DNA of 64,000 nt from Omphiscola glabra (lineage: Eukaryota > Mollusca > Gastropoda > Lymnaeidae): the NCBI GenBank assembly GCA_964017045.1, contig OZ024806.1, positions 1,561,502 through 1,625,501 on the forward strand, read 5' to 3'. Below the pieces are notes generated by a model, which saw only the letters and a list, made by a program, of their open reading frames with translations, did no database searches and was not told where the DNA came from. A program made the translations under genes and the position numbers. Shown here piece by piece: positions 1 through 10,922 of this stretch (positions are counted from its first letter, which is position 1; the number at the start of each line of letters is the position of its first letter).

Positions 1-429
1 CAAGCTCATATAAGTGGAAAAAACGAATTTAAGACCCCCGGTCCAAAGCGGAATATTGTAAAAAGGCTGTACATATTTAGAAAAATAATGCGTGCCTGCA
101 CTCAACAACTCACTGAAGGTTTATCGCATTTAGGTTAATGTTATTGGAACACATAAGGAAATTATACTTAAATAGCTCATATTAGAAAAATAAAAATACT
201 ATAAGGCCCCCATGTCCTAAACTGGTTTTTTTTTGTAAATTGAATGGGTTTTGATATCCATGGATATACTTTTGTAAATGTACTTACGTTTTGTTAACGT
301 CATTGGTTTTCTTAATTGTAAAATGAGAATATAGCATCTATCTTTCACAACTGTAATATCATTAAATTAAAAAAAACATTGTCATCCATGTAAAATTGTA
401 CACACCCTATTTCCTAACCCCCATATATA
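1..429. other. AT-rich unique sequence, no gene seen
   Basis: I see no open frame, array or element here. The right edge leads into the 3' flank of the minus-strand LINE. Confidence 0.6.
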
Positions 430-550
430 TGTACATCAGAAGGTTAATTATTTGTCAAAGTCATTATGAGACGTTCTGGTTCTGGTTCGGTACGTTGCTG
501 CATCCATATACTGGCATATGTGCAACGGTTGGGGAAGCGATGTTGCCAAT

Positions 551-1180
551 CTAACGGCCCCTAGCAGATGCCAGGGCGGCCTTGAAGCTTTCGATCGTTG
601 TTGAGTTCACGGCGGTATTGTCCAGGTTGTTCCAAGCGATTATGATGCGTGGAAAGAATGACTGCTTATGTTGCACTGTGTTACTCCGAGGCACAGTGAA
701 GCATTTGTTATTGTTTCGGGTGTAATTTCTCATGGGGTTGTCAGATGTTAAGTCAGTGTTAAGTGACTGTTTGGCTCTAATTAATCGGCCTGGCTTCTGT
801 GGGGTGAAATAATTGTTTGCTGGGATGGCCGGAATTAGCCCCATGGCCACTTTATATAACAATGTTATTCGGATCTTTTCTCGTCTGTCCTTGAGAGTGG
901 GGATGTCAAATCTGTTTAAAAGACCATTGACGTAGCCAGGAGTGGTGGTTTTATATTCACGTGCTATGAAGCGCATTGCGTTACGTTGGATTCGCTCCAA
1001 TTTGTCCACGTCTTGCTTGAGGTATGGGTCACAGATGATTGCACTATATTCTAGTATCGGACGAACGAGTGCAATATAAGCATTTCGTTTGCAGGATGTT
1101 GGGCAGTGGCGCAGATTTCTTCTAATAAAACCTAGTGTGGAGTTGGCTTTTTTGAAATTTTGTTTATATGGGGTGACCAT
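551..1180 (-). pseudogene. LINE ORF C-terminal domain
   Basis: This 209-residue frame is the tail of the same LINE polyprotein. It shows LGFIRRNLR, RPILEYSAIICDPY, DKLERIQRNAMRFI, LKDRREKIRITLLYKV and a closing WNNLDNTAV...IESFKAAL, the C-terminal 'thumb plus tail' pattern shared by CR1/Jockey-type ORF2 proteins. It follows the RT piece at 1513-2517 but in a shifted frame. It ends at a stop just before the 3' untranslated segment. Confidence 0.85.
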
Positions 1181-1512
1181 TTTAGGTTATTTGAGAAGAG
1201 AATTCCAAGGTTTGGATTATTTGTTACTTGTTGAAGGATTGTCCTATTTAGGGTGTACATATAGCTTGATGGGTTTTTTTTGAAATGCTCATTATGTAGC
1301 ATTTGGTTTCATTAAATTTCATGCACCATTTGTCTGCCCAATTCATAAGGCACTCCAAATCTGCTTGAAGTTGGTTGTGGTCATCGTAGTCGATTATCTC
1401 TCTGTAGACAAGACAGTCATCTGCAAACAGTATCAGGGAGGTCGTTTATGTGACAGAGAAAGAGAAGGGGGCCCAGTACTGTGCCTTGAGGAACTCCTGA
1501 GTCTAAGGTGGC

Positions 1513-2517
1513 TTAGCCTGATCGGACGCCATCTACCACTACTTGCATGGTCCGTTTTGTTAGAAATGTTGAGAGCCAGGAGTGAAGGTTGCCGGTAATG
1601 CCGTAGTGGTGGAGTTTGTGTAGAAGAAGGCTGTGTGGAACAGTGTCGAAGGCCTTGGAGAAGTCGAGAATTGCCATGTCGATCTGGTTACCTTTGTCAT
1701 AGGAGGTAAGGAGGTCATTGGTGGTGATGATTAATTGAGTTTCTGTGGAGTATCCAGAGCGGAAACCGTGGTTTAGAGTGGTCAAACTGTTGTAGTGTTC
1801 AAGGTGGTTCATGATGTGACGACAGATGATGTGTTCCAGAAATTTGCATGGAACGGAGGTCATGGATATTGGGCGGTAGTTTGCTGGGTTATGACGGTCA
1901 CCTTTCTTGTAGGCACTAGTGATATTTGCATCAAGCCAGTCCAGTGGGAGTTTGCCGGAGTCAAGCGACTTTTGGAAAATGCGGGTGATGGTTGGGGCGA
2001 TGTTGTCAGCCAGGGTCTTTAGGACAATGTTTGGGATACAGTCAGGTCCGGTTGCTTTATTGGGCTTCAGGTTTTTGAGAAGTTTGGCTACTCCTTGTTC
2101 AGTTATGTTGAGGGGGTCAATTGTACCAGGTGAAGGTTTTAGGGATGGTAGTACTGTTGTGGTAATTTTTGTGAAGACAGATTGAAACTGCCGTAGGAGA
2201 ATTTCATCTTTGCATTGGCTATCGCTTACAAGTTGCCCGTATTCTAGTAGAGGGGCTACGCCAATGTTGTCTTGCTTCTTGGATTTTATGTAGCGCCAGA
2301 ATGGTTTTGTGTTGTTGTTTTCAAGGCCTTCTTGAATGACTCCATTTATGTGCTGCCACTCGCCTCTTCTAAGTTCCCTACGACGGTGTTTCTGGAACTG
2401 GCGGTATAGGGTCCAGTTGTTGGTAGTTTGGGCTTTCTTCAATAGTCTTTTCTTTCTTTTCATCAGCTCCTTGAGTCGTGTGTTCAGCCATGTTGTAAAT
2501 AACTCTACCCCATTCAA
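1513..2517 (-). pseudogene. LINE reverse transcriptase, fingers and palm (broken)
   Basis: The frame carries a basic N-terminal linker, then RT motifs in order: NKATGPDCIPN, W.DANITSAYKKGD, NYRPISMTS, NHGFRSGYSTETQL and DFSKAFDTVPH. The last holds the first catalytic aspartate. The frame ends at 1513 near RTMQVVVDGVRSG. Just downstream on the same strand, in other frames, are [14 protein letters not shown] and then [10 protein letters not shown], which contains the catalytic ADD pair, at about 1500-1380. The enzyme is therefore interrupted by small indels and is not expected to work. It would copy element RNA into DNA at the insertion site. Confidence 0.9.
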
Positions 2518-2640
2518 TAAAATATCACGTGAGACATGTCAAAGTTATTGTTGTCTTCGTTGTACTGTATTGTAACTGTTGAATTTCCCTGAGCTGAACT
2601 AAACATCACATTTTGGGTTTTCCCAATCGCCAAGCAAATA

Positions 2641-3920
2641 ATTGTCTCAACTAAAACGTCATTGTTTCTAATTGTCTCAACAACAACGTCATTGTTTCTA
2701 ATTGTCTCAACTACAACGTCATTGTTTCTAATTGCCCCAACTACAACGTCATTGTTTCTAATTGTCCCAACTACAACGTCATTGTTTCTAATTGTCTCAA
2801 CTACAACGTCATTGTTTCTAATTGTCTCAACTACAACGTCATTGTTTCTAATTGTCTCAACAAAAACGTCATTGTTTCTAATTGTCTCAACTACAACGTC
2901 ATTGTTTCTAATTGTCTCAACTACAACGTCATTGTTTCTAATTGTCTCAACTACAACGTCATTGTTTCTAATTGTCTCAACTACAACGTCATTGTTTCTA
3001 ATTGTCTCAACTACCACGTCATTGTTTCCAATTGTTCCAACTACAACGTCATTGTTTCTAATTGTCTCAACTACAACGTCATTGTTTCTAATTGTCTCAA
3101 CTACACGTCATTGTTTCGAATTGTCTCAACTACAACGTCATTGTTTCTAATTGTCTCAACTACAACGTCATTGTTTCTAATTGTCTCAATTACAACGTCA
3201 TTGTTTTTAATTGTCTAAACTACAACGTCATTGTTTCTAATTGTCTAAACTACAACGTCATTGTTTCTAATTGTCTCAATTACAACGTCATTGTTTCTAA
3301 TTGTCTCAACTACAACGTCATTGTTTCTAATTGTCTCAACTACAACGTCATTGTTTCTAATTGTCTCAACTACAACGTCATTGTTTCTAATTGTCTAAAC
3401 TACAACGTCATTGTTTCTCATTGTTCCAACTACAACGTCATTGTTTCTAACTGTCCCAACTACAACGTCATTGTTTCTAATTGTCTCAACTACAACGTCA
3501 TTGTTTCTAATTGCCCCAACTACAACGTCATTGTTTCTAATTGTCCCAACTACAATGTCATTGTTTCTAATTGTCTCAACTACAACGTCATTGTTTCTAA
3601 TTGTCTCAACTACAACGTCATTGTTTCTAATTGTCTCAACAAAAACGGCATTGTTTCTAATTGTTCCAACTACAACGTCATTGTTTCTAATTGTCTCAAC
3701 TACAACGTCATTGTTTCTAATTGTCTCAACTACAACGTCATTGTTTCTAATTGTCTCAACTACAACGTCATTGTTTCCAATTGTTCCAACTACAACGTCA
3801 TTGTTTCTAATTGTCTCAACTACAACGTCATTGTTTCTAATTGTCTCAACTACACGTCATTGTTTCGAATTGTCTCAACTACAACGTCATTGTTTCTATT
3901 TGTCTCCACTGCAACGTCAT
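2641..3920. repeat. 30-bp minisatellite, about 43 copies
   Basis: The unit contains ctacaacgtcattgtttcta. Because 30 is a multiple of three, both strands stay open for long runs. A 29-bp variant unit with ctacacgtca lies at 3101 and again at 3850, 749 bp apart (24 units of 30 plus one of 29), and neighbouring variants also recur. This points to block duplication inside the array. No start context or domain supports a gene. Confidence 0.95.
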
Positions 3921-3930
3921 ATACAACATT

Positions 3931-4455
3931 TCGTATAGTTATATTGATATAGACCAAATTGAATATAGTTATATTGATATAGACCAAAAGGCATATAGTT
4001 ATATTGATATAGACCAAATGGCATATAGTTATATTGATATAGACCAAAAGGCATATAGTTATATTGATATAGACCAAATGGCATATAATTATATTAATAT
4101 AGACCAAATGGCATATAGTTATATTGATATAAACCAAATGGCATATAGTTATATTGATATAGCCCACATGGCATACAGTTATATTGATATAGACCAAATT
4201 GCATATAGTTATATTGATATAGACCAAATGGCATATAGTTATATTTATATAGACCAAAAGTCTTATAGTTATATTGATATAGACCAAATGGCATATAGTT
4301 ATATTGATATAGACCAAATGGCATATAGTTATATTGATTTAGACCAAATGGCATATAGTTATATTGATATAGACCAAATGGCAGATAGTTATATTGATAT
4401 AGACCAAATGACATATAGTTATATTGATATAAGCCAAATGATATACAGTTATATT
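3931..4455. repeat. 30-bp AT-rich minisatellite, about 17 copies
   Basis: The unit contains atagttatattgatatagac. It directly follows the previous array with an unrelated unit of the same length. Three decayed copies reappear at 6346-6425, beyond an inserted LINE. Confidence 0.95.
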
Positions 4456-4478
4456 GTAACGCCATTTCCGGCTAGAAA

Positions 4479-4489
4479 CAAGATGGCCG
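4479..4489 (+). promoter_or_regulatory. YY1-like motif at LINE 5' end
   Basis: CAAGATGGCCG matches the core of the YY1 site (CAAGATGGCGGC) and lies just after the left border of the inserted element. A second, better match is at 4836. A role in starting LINE transcription is inferred from mammalian L1, where a YY1 site directs the start. Confidence 0.35.
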
Positions 4490-4835
4490 AATAAAAAATA
4501 ACAATAGCACTAAAAGCGAGTAAATTTGAAATTTAGACATTAAATTAATTAGAAGAAATAGTCAAATTTGTGGAAACTGAACTTAAAACTTAGACCAAAT
4601 CAGAAAATATGTTTTCGGATAAGTATTAGCATTTAATAAGACGGTAAAAGGAAACTTCCGGCTACGATAATCATAGCGGTAAATAACAACAAGAGCACAA
4701 AGCTGTATGTGTTGGGGCGTGCAGCCAAGGCCAAGTGCTAGTCTTTAGTATTGATACAACAAATATAAAATATTGATGTCCTCAATATACAACACTATCC
4801 CGACCATCTGACCTATACACCCTATCATACGGCTT

Positions 4836-4846
4836 CAAGATGGCGG
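4836..4846 (+). promoter_or_regulatory. YY1-like motif in LINE 5' region
   Basis: CAAGATGGCGG is an exact 11-base match to the YY1 core. It lies about 380 bp inside the element and about 700 bp ahead of the endonuclease frame. Confidence 0.4.
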
Positions 4847-5527
4847 TATAATAACAACAAGTAAAGAAAAAAGAAGGAAGAAGTTCTTAATTTTTAAAAA
4901 AAATTGGATATAGGAGATCGTCATTTCTGAAGAAAATATACTTAAGACTCTGGTTGAAATTTGTTGTTTCACTTACGTATTTCCCTTCTTTACAATGGGT
5001 TGTACAGGCAGAGGTAGTACCCATCAAGGGGGAAAACGTTGTGCTCCTAGGCCTGGGAACAGTTCGTCCGCCTTGGTCCTCTCCTGCAACTAAATTGTCA
5101 CCTGTGCAACACAGCATCTGTTAGCATGCAACAGCGTCCATACCCTGGGCAACAGCTTCCTCTAGCCGGCTAAACCAGGCGAGGGTAGCTGTTGGGCCTC
5201 AAACCCTCGGTGATTTAGGACTGCCTACCTACTGCATGCGAAGCCTGGACGTCGTCCGATCTTGCTGAGGAGACCATTTGGGTTCAACGGAGGAGAAGGC
5301 GATTACAGCAACGCACCGTGGAGTGTGTAGGGCAAGATGAGGCACGTAGATCATCTTGGTCATCCACTGCATCCGTACCCATCTCCAGTCGTCTTGACTT
5401 AGTCTTGCCACTGGACACGGTGAGTCCGGACGAGAGAGTGAGGTTGACGCTGCGCAACTCTTCCTCACTTTAAACAAAGTCACCCGCGCAAGTCATCAGT
5501 CATCCATTTCCCATTATCCCAAATCCT

Positions 5528-6345
5528 GTGGCGACGGGCACGCTCTCCCAAATGCATGAGGAAGGGACTAGAATAGGAGCCCAGAACATTCCCTGCTCCT
5601 TCACAACCTGGCAGGCTAAACAGGGTCGACCGGGACCCAATTTTTGCGGTCGAAAATCAAAGATAAACTCTATTTCACTTAAAATTGCCACGTGGAACAT
5701 CCGCACACTGCTTGACAGGGACTCGACAAACAGACCTCAACGACGCACGGCACTCATTGCTCATGAACTGGCCAGATACAACATAGACATCGCCGCCCTA
5801 AGTGAAACCAGACTCTCTGGCAAAGGTGAACTCACGGAAAAGCTTGCTGGCTATTCTTTCTTCTGGAGTGGACGAGACCCTGACGCAAGGCGTGAAGCCG
5901 GAGTTGGCTTTGCTATCAAAACCTCTCTTGCGAGCAAGCTCTCCAGAGTGAATCAATGACCGACTCATGAGGTTGAAACTCCCCCTCTGCCATGGAAGGA
6001 AGGCTGCCACTTTAGTCAGTGCCTATGCACCCACCATGACAAACACAGAAGAGTCCATAGATAAGTTTTATGAGGACCTGAACACTGTCATCTCCTCCAC
6101 ACCGACTGCTGACAAACTCTTAATTCTTGGAGATTTCAATGCACGTGTCGGCAGTGACTACACCTCCTGGGGAGGAGTGTTGGGGAAGTATGGTGTTGGA
6201 AAGTGCAACAGCAACGGCCTACTGCTACTACAGACCTGTGCTGAACACGGCCTTTAAATAACAAACACCACATTTAACCTGCCTACGCGCAACAGGACCT
6301 CCTGGATGCACCCCCGTTCTAAAAACTGGCACCTAATAGATTATG
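5528..6345 (+). pseudogene. LINE apurinic-type endonuclease (truncated, two stops)
   Basis: Open frame 5528-5959 holds KIATWNIRTLLD, RYNIDIAALSETRLSGKGE and GVGFAIKTS. Frame 5967-6257 continues with TLVSAYAPTM, a LILGDFNARVGSD block and NGLLLLQTC. These are the conserved blocks of the exonuclease/endonuclease/phosphatase fold: WNIRT, SETR, GDFNARV. After a TAA, the frame goes on with TNTTFNLPTRNRTSW up to HLIDYV. Many animal genomes carry this family annotated as 'craniofacial development protein 2-like', which is a LINE product. Breaks at about 5957 (TGA with a frame change) and 6256 (TAA) inactivate it, and the RT half is missing. Confidence 0.88.
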
Positions 6346-6425
6346 TCAATAGATATAGGCCAAATGATACATAGTTATATTGATATAGACCAAATAGTAT
6401 ATAGTTATATTTATATAGCCCATTA
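6346..6425. repeat. Decayed continuation of the 3931-4455 array
   Basis: About three units with catagttatattgatataga and the gaccaaat spacer match the array at 3931-4455 and show that array continuing past the inserted LINE. Confidence 0.85.
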
Positions 6426-7045
6426 GGGCCTTGAAAAGATGTGTAGTCTTTGCTTTTAGTATCCAGGGGAATCTGCTAGTATCCCTTTGTTAGGTCCAAC
6501 TTGGTAAAATATTTTGTTTTATACAACTGAGCTAACAGTATATCCTGATTTGACATAAATTCAGCTATTGTCTTCGTAATAGCGTTAAGCTTTCTATAAT
6601 CTACGCATGTCAGAATAAAACCGTCTTCTTTTTAATTAACACCAGAGGAGAGGAATACGGTGCATTGGACTCTTCTATTATTCCAAGGTTTAACATTGTA
6701 TTAATTTCCTCCTTTAAACTCTCTACCATATATAGTGGTACGGTGTCTAACATATATAGTGGTACGGTGTCTACCATAACTAGTGGTACGGTGTACGGCT
6801 TTAGTCTTTCCGGGAATATCTGAAATGATGTCCTTAAACTTATGTAATATTTCATTTACTTCGGCTTTCTTTATATCACTTTGTTCTGTATTAATATCAA
6901 TCACTGTGTTTTCATTATTGTAAATAGCAGGTTCTTTTATAATACCACCACTGCTTATTGTGTCTTCAGTTTCCTCTTCTGTTATAACTGTTGCCATTGT
7001 ACCATGCACTATGTTATCTTTGTTATTGTTTTTATCTGTACACAT
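6425..7045 (-). pseudogene. Retrotransposon reverse transcriptase N-terminal half (broken)
   Basis: The frame from 7045 gives a linker ending EVNEILHKFKDIISDIPGKT. It is followed by an expanded YTVPL/TVPLYM stretch, then EEINTMLNLGIIEESNAPYS and SPLVLIKKK. Past a stop at about 6610 the same strand reads VDYRKLNAITK, LYKTKYFTKLDLTKGY and QIPLDTKSKDYTSFQ, which covers RT block A with the first catalytic Asp (KLDLTKGY). A stop replaces the usual Trp after KGY. The piece ends at the 30-bp repeat near 6425. Confidence 0.85.
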
Positions 7046-7299
7046 TTTCCTGTCAAAATATTTGTCTATTCATGTGATAGACTTCATGACACTATCATTT
7101 TTGTATTTCGATACCATATTTAGACACATTCTATGTTACTTTGAATGGACATTCCGAGTATATTTTTAGATTTGTTCACCTTTTTTTGGTTAAATCACCA
7201 ATACTTGATCACTCACTGGAATATCCTTAGAATTGCGTTCTTAGTATTTCTTATTTGTGAACGTTTTTATTCTCGTGTTAGATTGTCTTTCTTCTAACC

Positions 7300-7945
7300 C
7301 TGTTTTACTATGTTTCTTGTTTCAATTTTATACTCATAAACAGTTGTATTCTCCTCTGAAATGTCTTCATTTGTAAGTATTTTTTTTTTTTTAAGTTTTT
7401 TTTTTTTTTTTTATAATTTTTTTTTAATATTGACATCGGTCCCCTAACTTTCCTATCGAAGATAAGTTCGTACGGTGAAAATAACGTGGTCTCATTCGGG
7501 ACTTCCCGATTTGCGAATACAATTGCTGGTAAAAATCTATCCCAGTTGTCTGGTTTCATTAGCAACTTTTCTTAACATTCCCTTTATTGTACCAGTCAAA
7601 CTTTGCGCCTTTCTATTAGATTATAAGTGATATACAGATGAACTTTTGATCCTAAAATTAAAAAGTGCGCACACTTGCTCGTACAGATTCGAGCAAAATA
7701 ATGGACCATTGTCTGATAGTATAACTTCTAGGAACCACATTCTAGAGAATATGGCTAATAGTGCCTCATAAATATCTTGTGTTGTTATATTCTTCAAGGC
7801 CATAGCTTCTGGCCATCGAATGGCCATATTAACCAATGTAAGTATATACATGTTCTTATATGCACTTAGCTAGAGAGGTCCCACAATGTCAAAAGCAATT
7901 TTCTGAAACGGTACACCAATCACTTCCATCTGACCCTAATCTATA
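7300..7945 (-). pseudogene. Retrotransposon integrase core and C-terminal part (broken)
   Basis: Reading down from 7945, frames give FQKIAFDIVGPL, YILTLVNMAIRWPEA, ALKNITTQDIYEALLAIFSR and VILSDNGPLF. These include two acidic positions of the DDE core (FDIVGPL and SDNGP). A following frame (7565-7308) has NWDRFLPAIVFANREVPN, FSPYELIFDRKVRGP and SILK, the region after the catalytic Glu, then a Lys-rich run from a poly-T tract. Stops and frame changes separate the pieces. Confidence 0.85.
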
Positions 7946-7949
7946 GTTT

Positions 7950-8370
7950 TAACATTGATTGATTGATTGGAGTACTTTTATAGCACTCATTTCCATGCTA
8001 TGATAGCATGCTCAAGGCGCTACGATGTGCAAACATGTTCCAGAGGCTTCACTGCTGCCTGTTAGGCGCACGTGGACTCTTATCATAGAGAGAGAGATGA
8101 CTGCGCATTGATGAGCCCAATGTTAACACCGCCAGTCCTTTGACGCACTATTGCCGGGGGAGCTGAATGTCGAGATCCCATCCTCCTTCTTCCCCCACGT
8201 AAACCTCTTGCAGTTCTCTTTTTTATTAAACACAGTGTTGGACATCGTGCAATAATTTCAATACCAAGTAGAAAGCTATCAGGGGTACACAGCTGGTAGA
8301 AAATGTTGGACGAGCTTTTTGACAGACATGTTTGCACACAATTTGAAATATCTTTACTCATATTTGGCGA
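7950..8370 (-). mobile_element. Deletion derivative of a LINE: ORF head joined to 3' tail
   Basis: On the minus strand, frame 8361-8083 ends with RGLRGGRRRMGSRH and GGVNIGLINAQS, which looks like the opening of a LINE endonuclease ORF (NIGLINAQS block). Within about 60 bases it passes into a 3' segment with an inverted pair (gagcatgct / agcatgg) and a (TCAA)n tail at 7960. The whole reverse transcriptase is missing, so the unit is a short non-autonomous derivative. Confidence 0.55.
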
Positions 8371-8439
8371 AAAATTCTCGAAAAAAATTATGTATTAGTT
8401 TCTCCTAACAGAAATGTGTACCGCTTATGCTAAAGCATG

Positions 8440-8846
8440 AGCTGTGTCCAAGACCATCCTGCAGTATGATGCAGGTAGCCGTGTCCAAGACCATCCTGTG
8501 CTTTGATGCACGTAGCCGTGTCCAATACCATCCTGTTGTATGATGCAGATAGCCGTGTCCAAGACCAACCTGTGGTATGATGCAGGTAGCCGTGTCCAAG
8601 ACAATCCTGTGGTATGATGCAGGTAGCCATGTCTAAGACCATCCTGTGGTATGATGCAGGTAGCGTGTACAAGACCATCCTGCGGTATGATGCAGGTAGC
8701 CATGTCCAAGACCATCCTGCGGTATGATGCAGGTAGCCATTTCCAAGACCATCCTGCGGTATGATGCAGGTAGCCATGTCCAAGACCATCCTGTGGTATG
8801 ATGCAGGTAGCCATGTCCAAGACCATCCTGCGGTATGATGCAGGTA
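8440..8846. repeat. 37-bp minisatellite, 11 copies
   Basis: The unit contains accatcctgtggtatgatgc and gtagcc.tgtccaag. Open frames on the minus strand are array frames. Confidence 0.95.
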
Positions 8847-9212
8847 CAACTAATTTCTTCTCAATCCCACCACCAACGTTATAGGTAAATACTCGGTATA
8901 AAATGTGTTCCCTTATCTCGTAAGAGATTTGTCCCTGTTTTGTGTGCTCGACACAATTACTTTCAGCTTTTTTCCAATATTTGGTTAACCCTTATCACTG
9001 GCTTGATCAAATGCTAAATTTATGTTCTTTAATATTGTGGGAATTGTCATAATTGCATTTTATTAAATGGGCACATCACCCGCTAAATCCCTTTTTAGCT
9101 TATGCCCTGGTAACCACATTTTTTGTTGTGTTGTTATATTTACCCCCACTGCCCACCCCCACCCCACAAATGTTTTATATTTTTAATTTGACTTTCTTTT
9201 GTCCTCGGTCTA
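8847..9212. other. Unique AT-rich spacer, nothing recognised
   Basis: No coding or repeat signal beyond a short C-rich patch near 9147. Confidence 0.6.
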
Positions 9213-10922
9213 GTTTGTTAGTTTAGCTAGTGTTGACATCTTATTGTGTACGTGTTTGTTTAGCTAGTGTTGACATCTTATTGTGTACGTGTTAGTTTAG
9301 CTAGTGTTGACATCTTATTGTGGACATTTTAGTTTAGCTAGTGTTGACATTTTATTGTGTACGTGTTAGTTTAGCTAGTGTTGACATTTTATTGTGGACG
9401 TGTTAGTTTAGCTAGTGTTGACATCTTATTGTGGACGTGTTAGTTTAGCTAGTGTTGACATCTTATTGTGTACATGTTAGTTTAGTTAGTGTTGACATCT
9501 TATTGTGTACGTGTTAGTTTACCTAGTGTTGACATCTTATTGTGTACGTGTTAGTTTAGCTAGTGTTGACATCTTATTGTGTACGTTTTAGTTTAGCTAG
9601 TGTTGACATCTTACTGTGTACGTGTTAGTTTAGCTAGTGTTGACATCTTATTGTGGACGTTTTAGTTTAGCTAGTGTTGACATTTTATTGTGTACGTGTT
9701 AGTTTAGCTAGTGTTGACATCTTATTGTGGACGTTTTAGTTTAGCTAGTGTTGACATCTTACTGTGTACATGTTAGTTTAGCTAGTGTTGACATCTTACT
9801 GTGTACATGTTAGTTTAGCTAGTGTTGACATCTTATTGTGGACGTGTTAGTTTAGCTAGTGTTGACATCTTATTGTGTACGTGTTAGTTTAGCTAGTGTT
9901 GACATCTTATTGTGGACGTGTTAGTTTAGCTAGTGTTGACATCTTATTGTGTACGTTTTAGTTTAGCTAGTGTTGACATCTTATTGTGGACGTGTTAGTT
10001 TAGCTAGTGTTGACATCTTATTGTGGACGTTTTAGTTTAGCTAGTGTTGACATCTTATTGTGTACGTGTTAGTTTAGCTAGTGTTGACATCTTATTGTGT
10101 ACGTGTTAGTTTAGTTAGTGTTGACATCTTATTGTGTACGTGTTAGTTTACCTAGTGTTGACATCTTATTGTGTACGTGTTAGTTTAGCTAGTGTTGACA
10201 TCTTATTGTGTACGTGTTAGTTTAGCTAGTGTTGACATCTTATTGTGTACGTGTTAGTTTAGCTAGTGTTGACATCTTATTGTGGACGTTTTAGTTTAGC
10301 TAGTGTTGACATTTTATTGTGTACGTGTTAGTTTAGCTAGTGTTGACATCTTATTGTGGACGTGTTAGTTTAGCTAGTGTTGACATCTTATTGTGGACGT
10401 TTTAGTTTAGCTAGTGTTGACATCTTACTGTGTACATGTTAGTTTAGCTAGTGTTGACATCTTACTGTGTACATGTTAGTTTAGCTAGTGTTGACATCTT
10501 ATTGTGGACGTGTTAGTTTAGCTAGTGTTGACATCTTATTGTGTACGTGTTAGTTTAGCTAGTGTTGACATCTTATTGTGGACGTGTTAGTTTAGCTAGT
10601 GTTGACATCTTATTGTGTACGTTTTAGTTTAGCTAGTGTTGACATCTTATTGTGGACGTGTTAGTTTAGCTAGTGTTGACATCTTATTGTGGAAGTTTTA
10701 GTTTAGCTAGTGTTGACATTTTATTGTGTACGTGTTAGTTTAGCTAGTGTTGACATTTTATTGTGGACGTGTTAGTTTAGCTAGTGTTGACATCTTATTG
10801 TGGACGTGTTAGTTTAGCTAGTGTTGACATCTTATTGTGGACGTGTTAGTTTAGCTAGTGTTGACATCTTATTGTGTACATTTTAGTTTAGCTAGTGTTG
10901 ACATCTTATTGTGGACGTGTTG
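9213..10922. repeat. 37-bp minisatellite, about 46 copies, with block duplication
   Basis: The unit contains gtttagctagtgttgacatc. Rare variants (tttagttagt then ttacctag in the next unit) occur at 9481 and again at 10110, exactly 629 bp or 17 units apart, so a 17-unit block was duplicated. The unit length equals that of the array at 8440 but the sequence is unrelated. Confidence 0.97.

Larger units (their letters stand above)
430..2520 (-). mobile_element. 5'-truncated non-LTR retrotransposon (CR1/Jockey-like)
   Basis: Read on the minus strand, this stretch holds a near-continuous reverse transcriptase followed by the C-terminal domain typical of CR1/Jockey-type LINEs, then about 120 bp of 3' sequence. 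The endonuclease half is absent and the 5' edge abuts the 30-bp array at 2641, so the copy is 5'-truncated, the usual outcome of target-primed insertion. Clade assignment rests on motif style only (RPILEY and LERIQR in the tail domain) and could shift to a neighbouring clade. Confidence 0.85.
4456..6345 (+). mobile_element. Non-LTR retrotransposon, 5' half only
   Basis: The segment sits between two parts of the same 30-bp array, so it looks like an insertion. It begins with about 1 kb lacking an open frame, including two CAAGATGGC motifs and a GC-richer stretch (4980-5520) resembling a LINE 5' untranslated region. It continues into an AP-type endonuclease frame and stops abruptly inside the ORF, at a point encoding HLIDYV, where the array resumes. 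Loss of the 3' end with retention of the 5' end is the reverse of ordinary LINE truncation. Confidence 0.75.
6420..7945 (-). mobile_element. Ty3/gypsy-type pol remnant, integrase ahead of RT
   Basis: On the minus strand, integrase pieces (7945 to 7300) come before reverse transcriptase pieces (7045 to 6425). Standard Ty3/gypsy order is RT, RNase H, integrase. The reversed order is known for Gmr1-like elements, which are Ty3/gypsy by phylogeny. No LTRs are seen. A T/A-rich stretch at 7380-7430 has expanded inside the integrase tail. Rearrangement of two copies would also explain the order. Confidence 0.7.

Noticed and set aside
2662..4494. Long open frames (162-286 codons) through the two 30-bp arrays as repeat proteins
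   Set aside because: The period is divisible by three, so all frames stay open on both strands. There is no start context, signal peptide, domain or splice site, and frame breaks follow unit indels.
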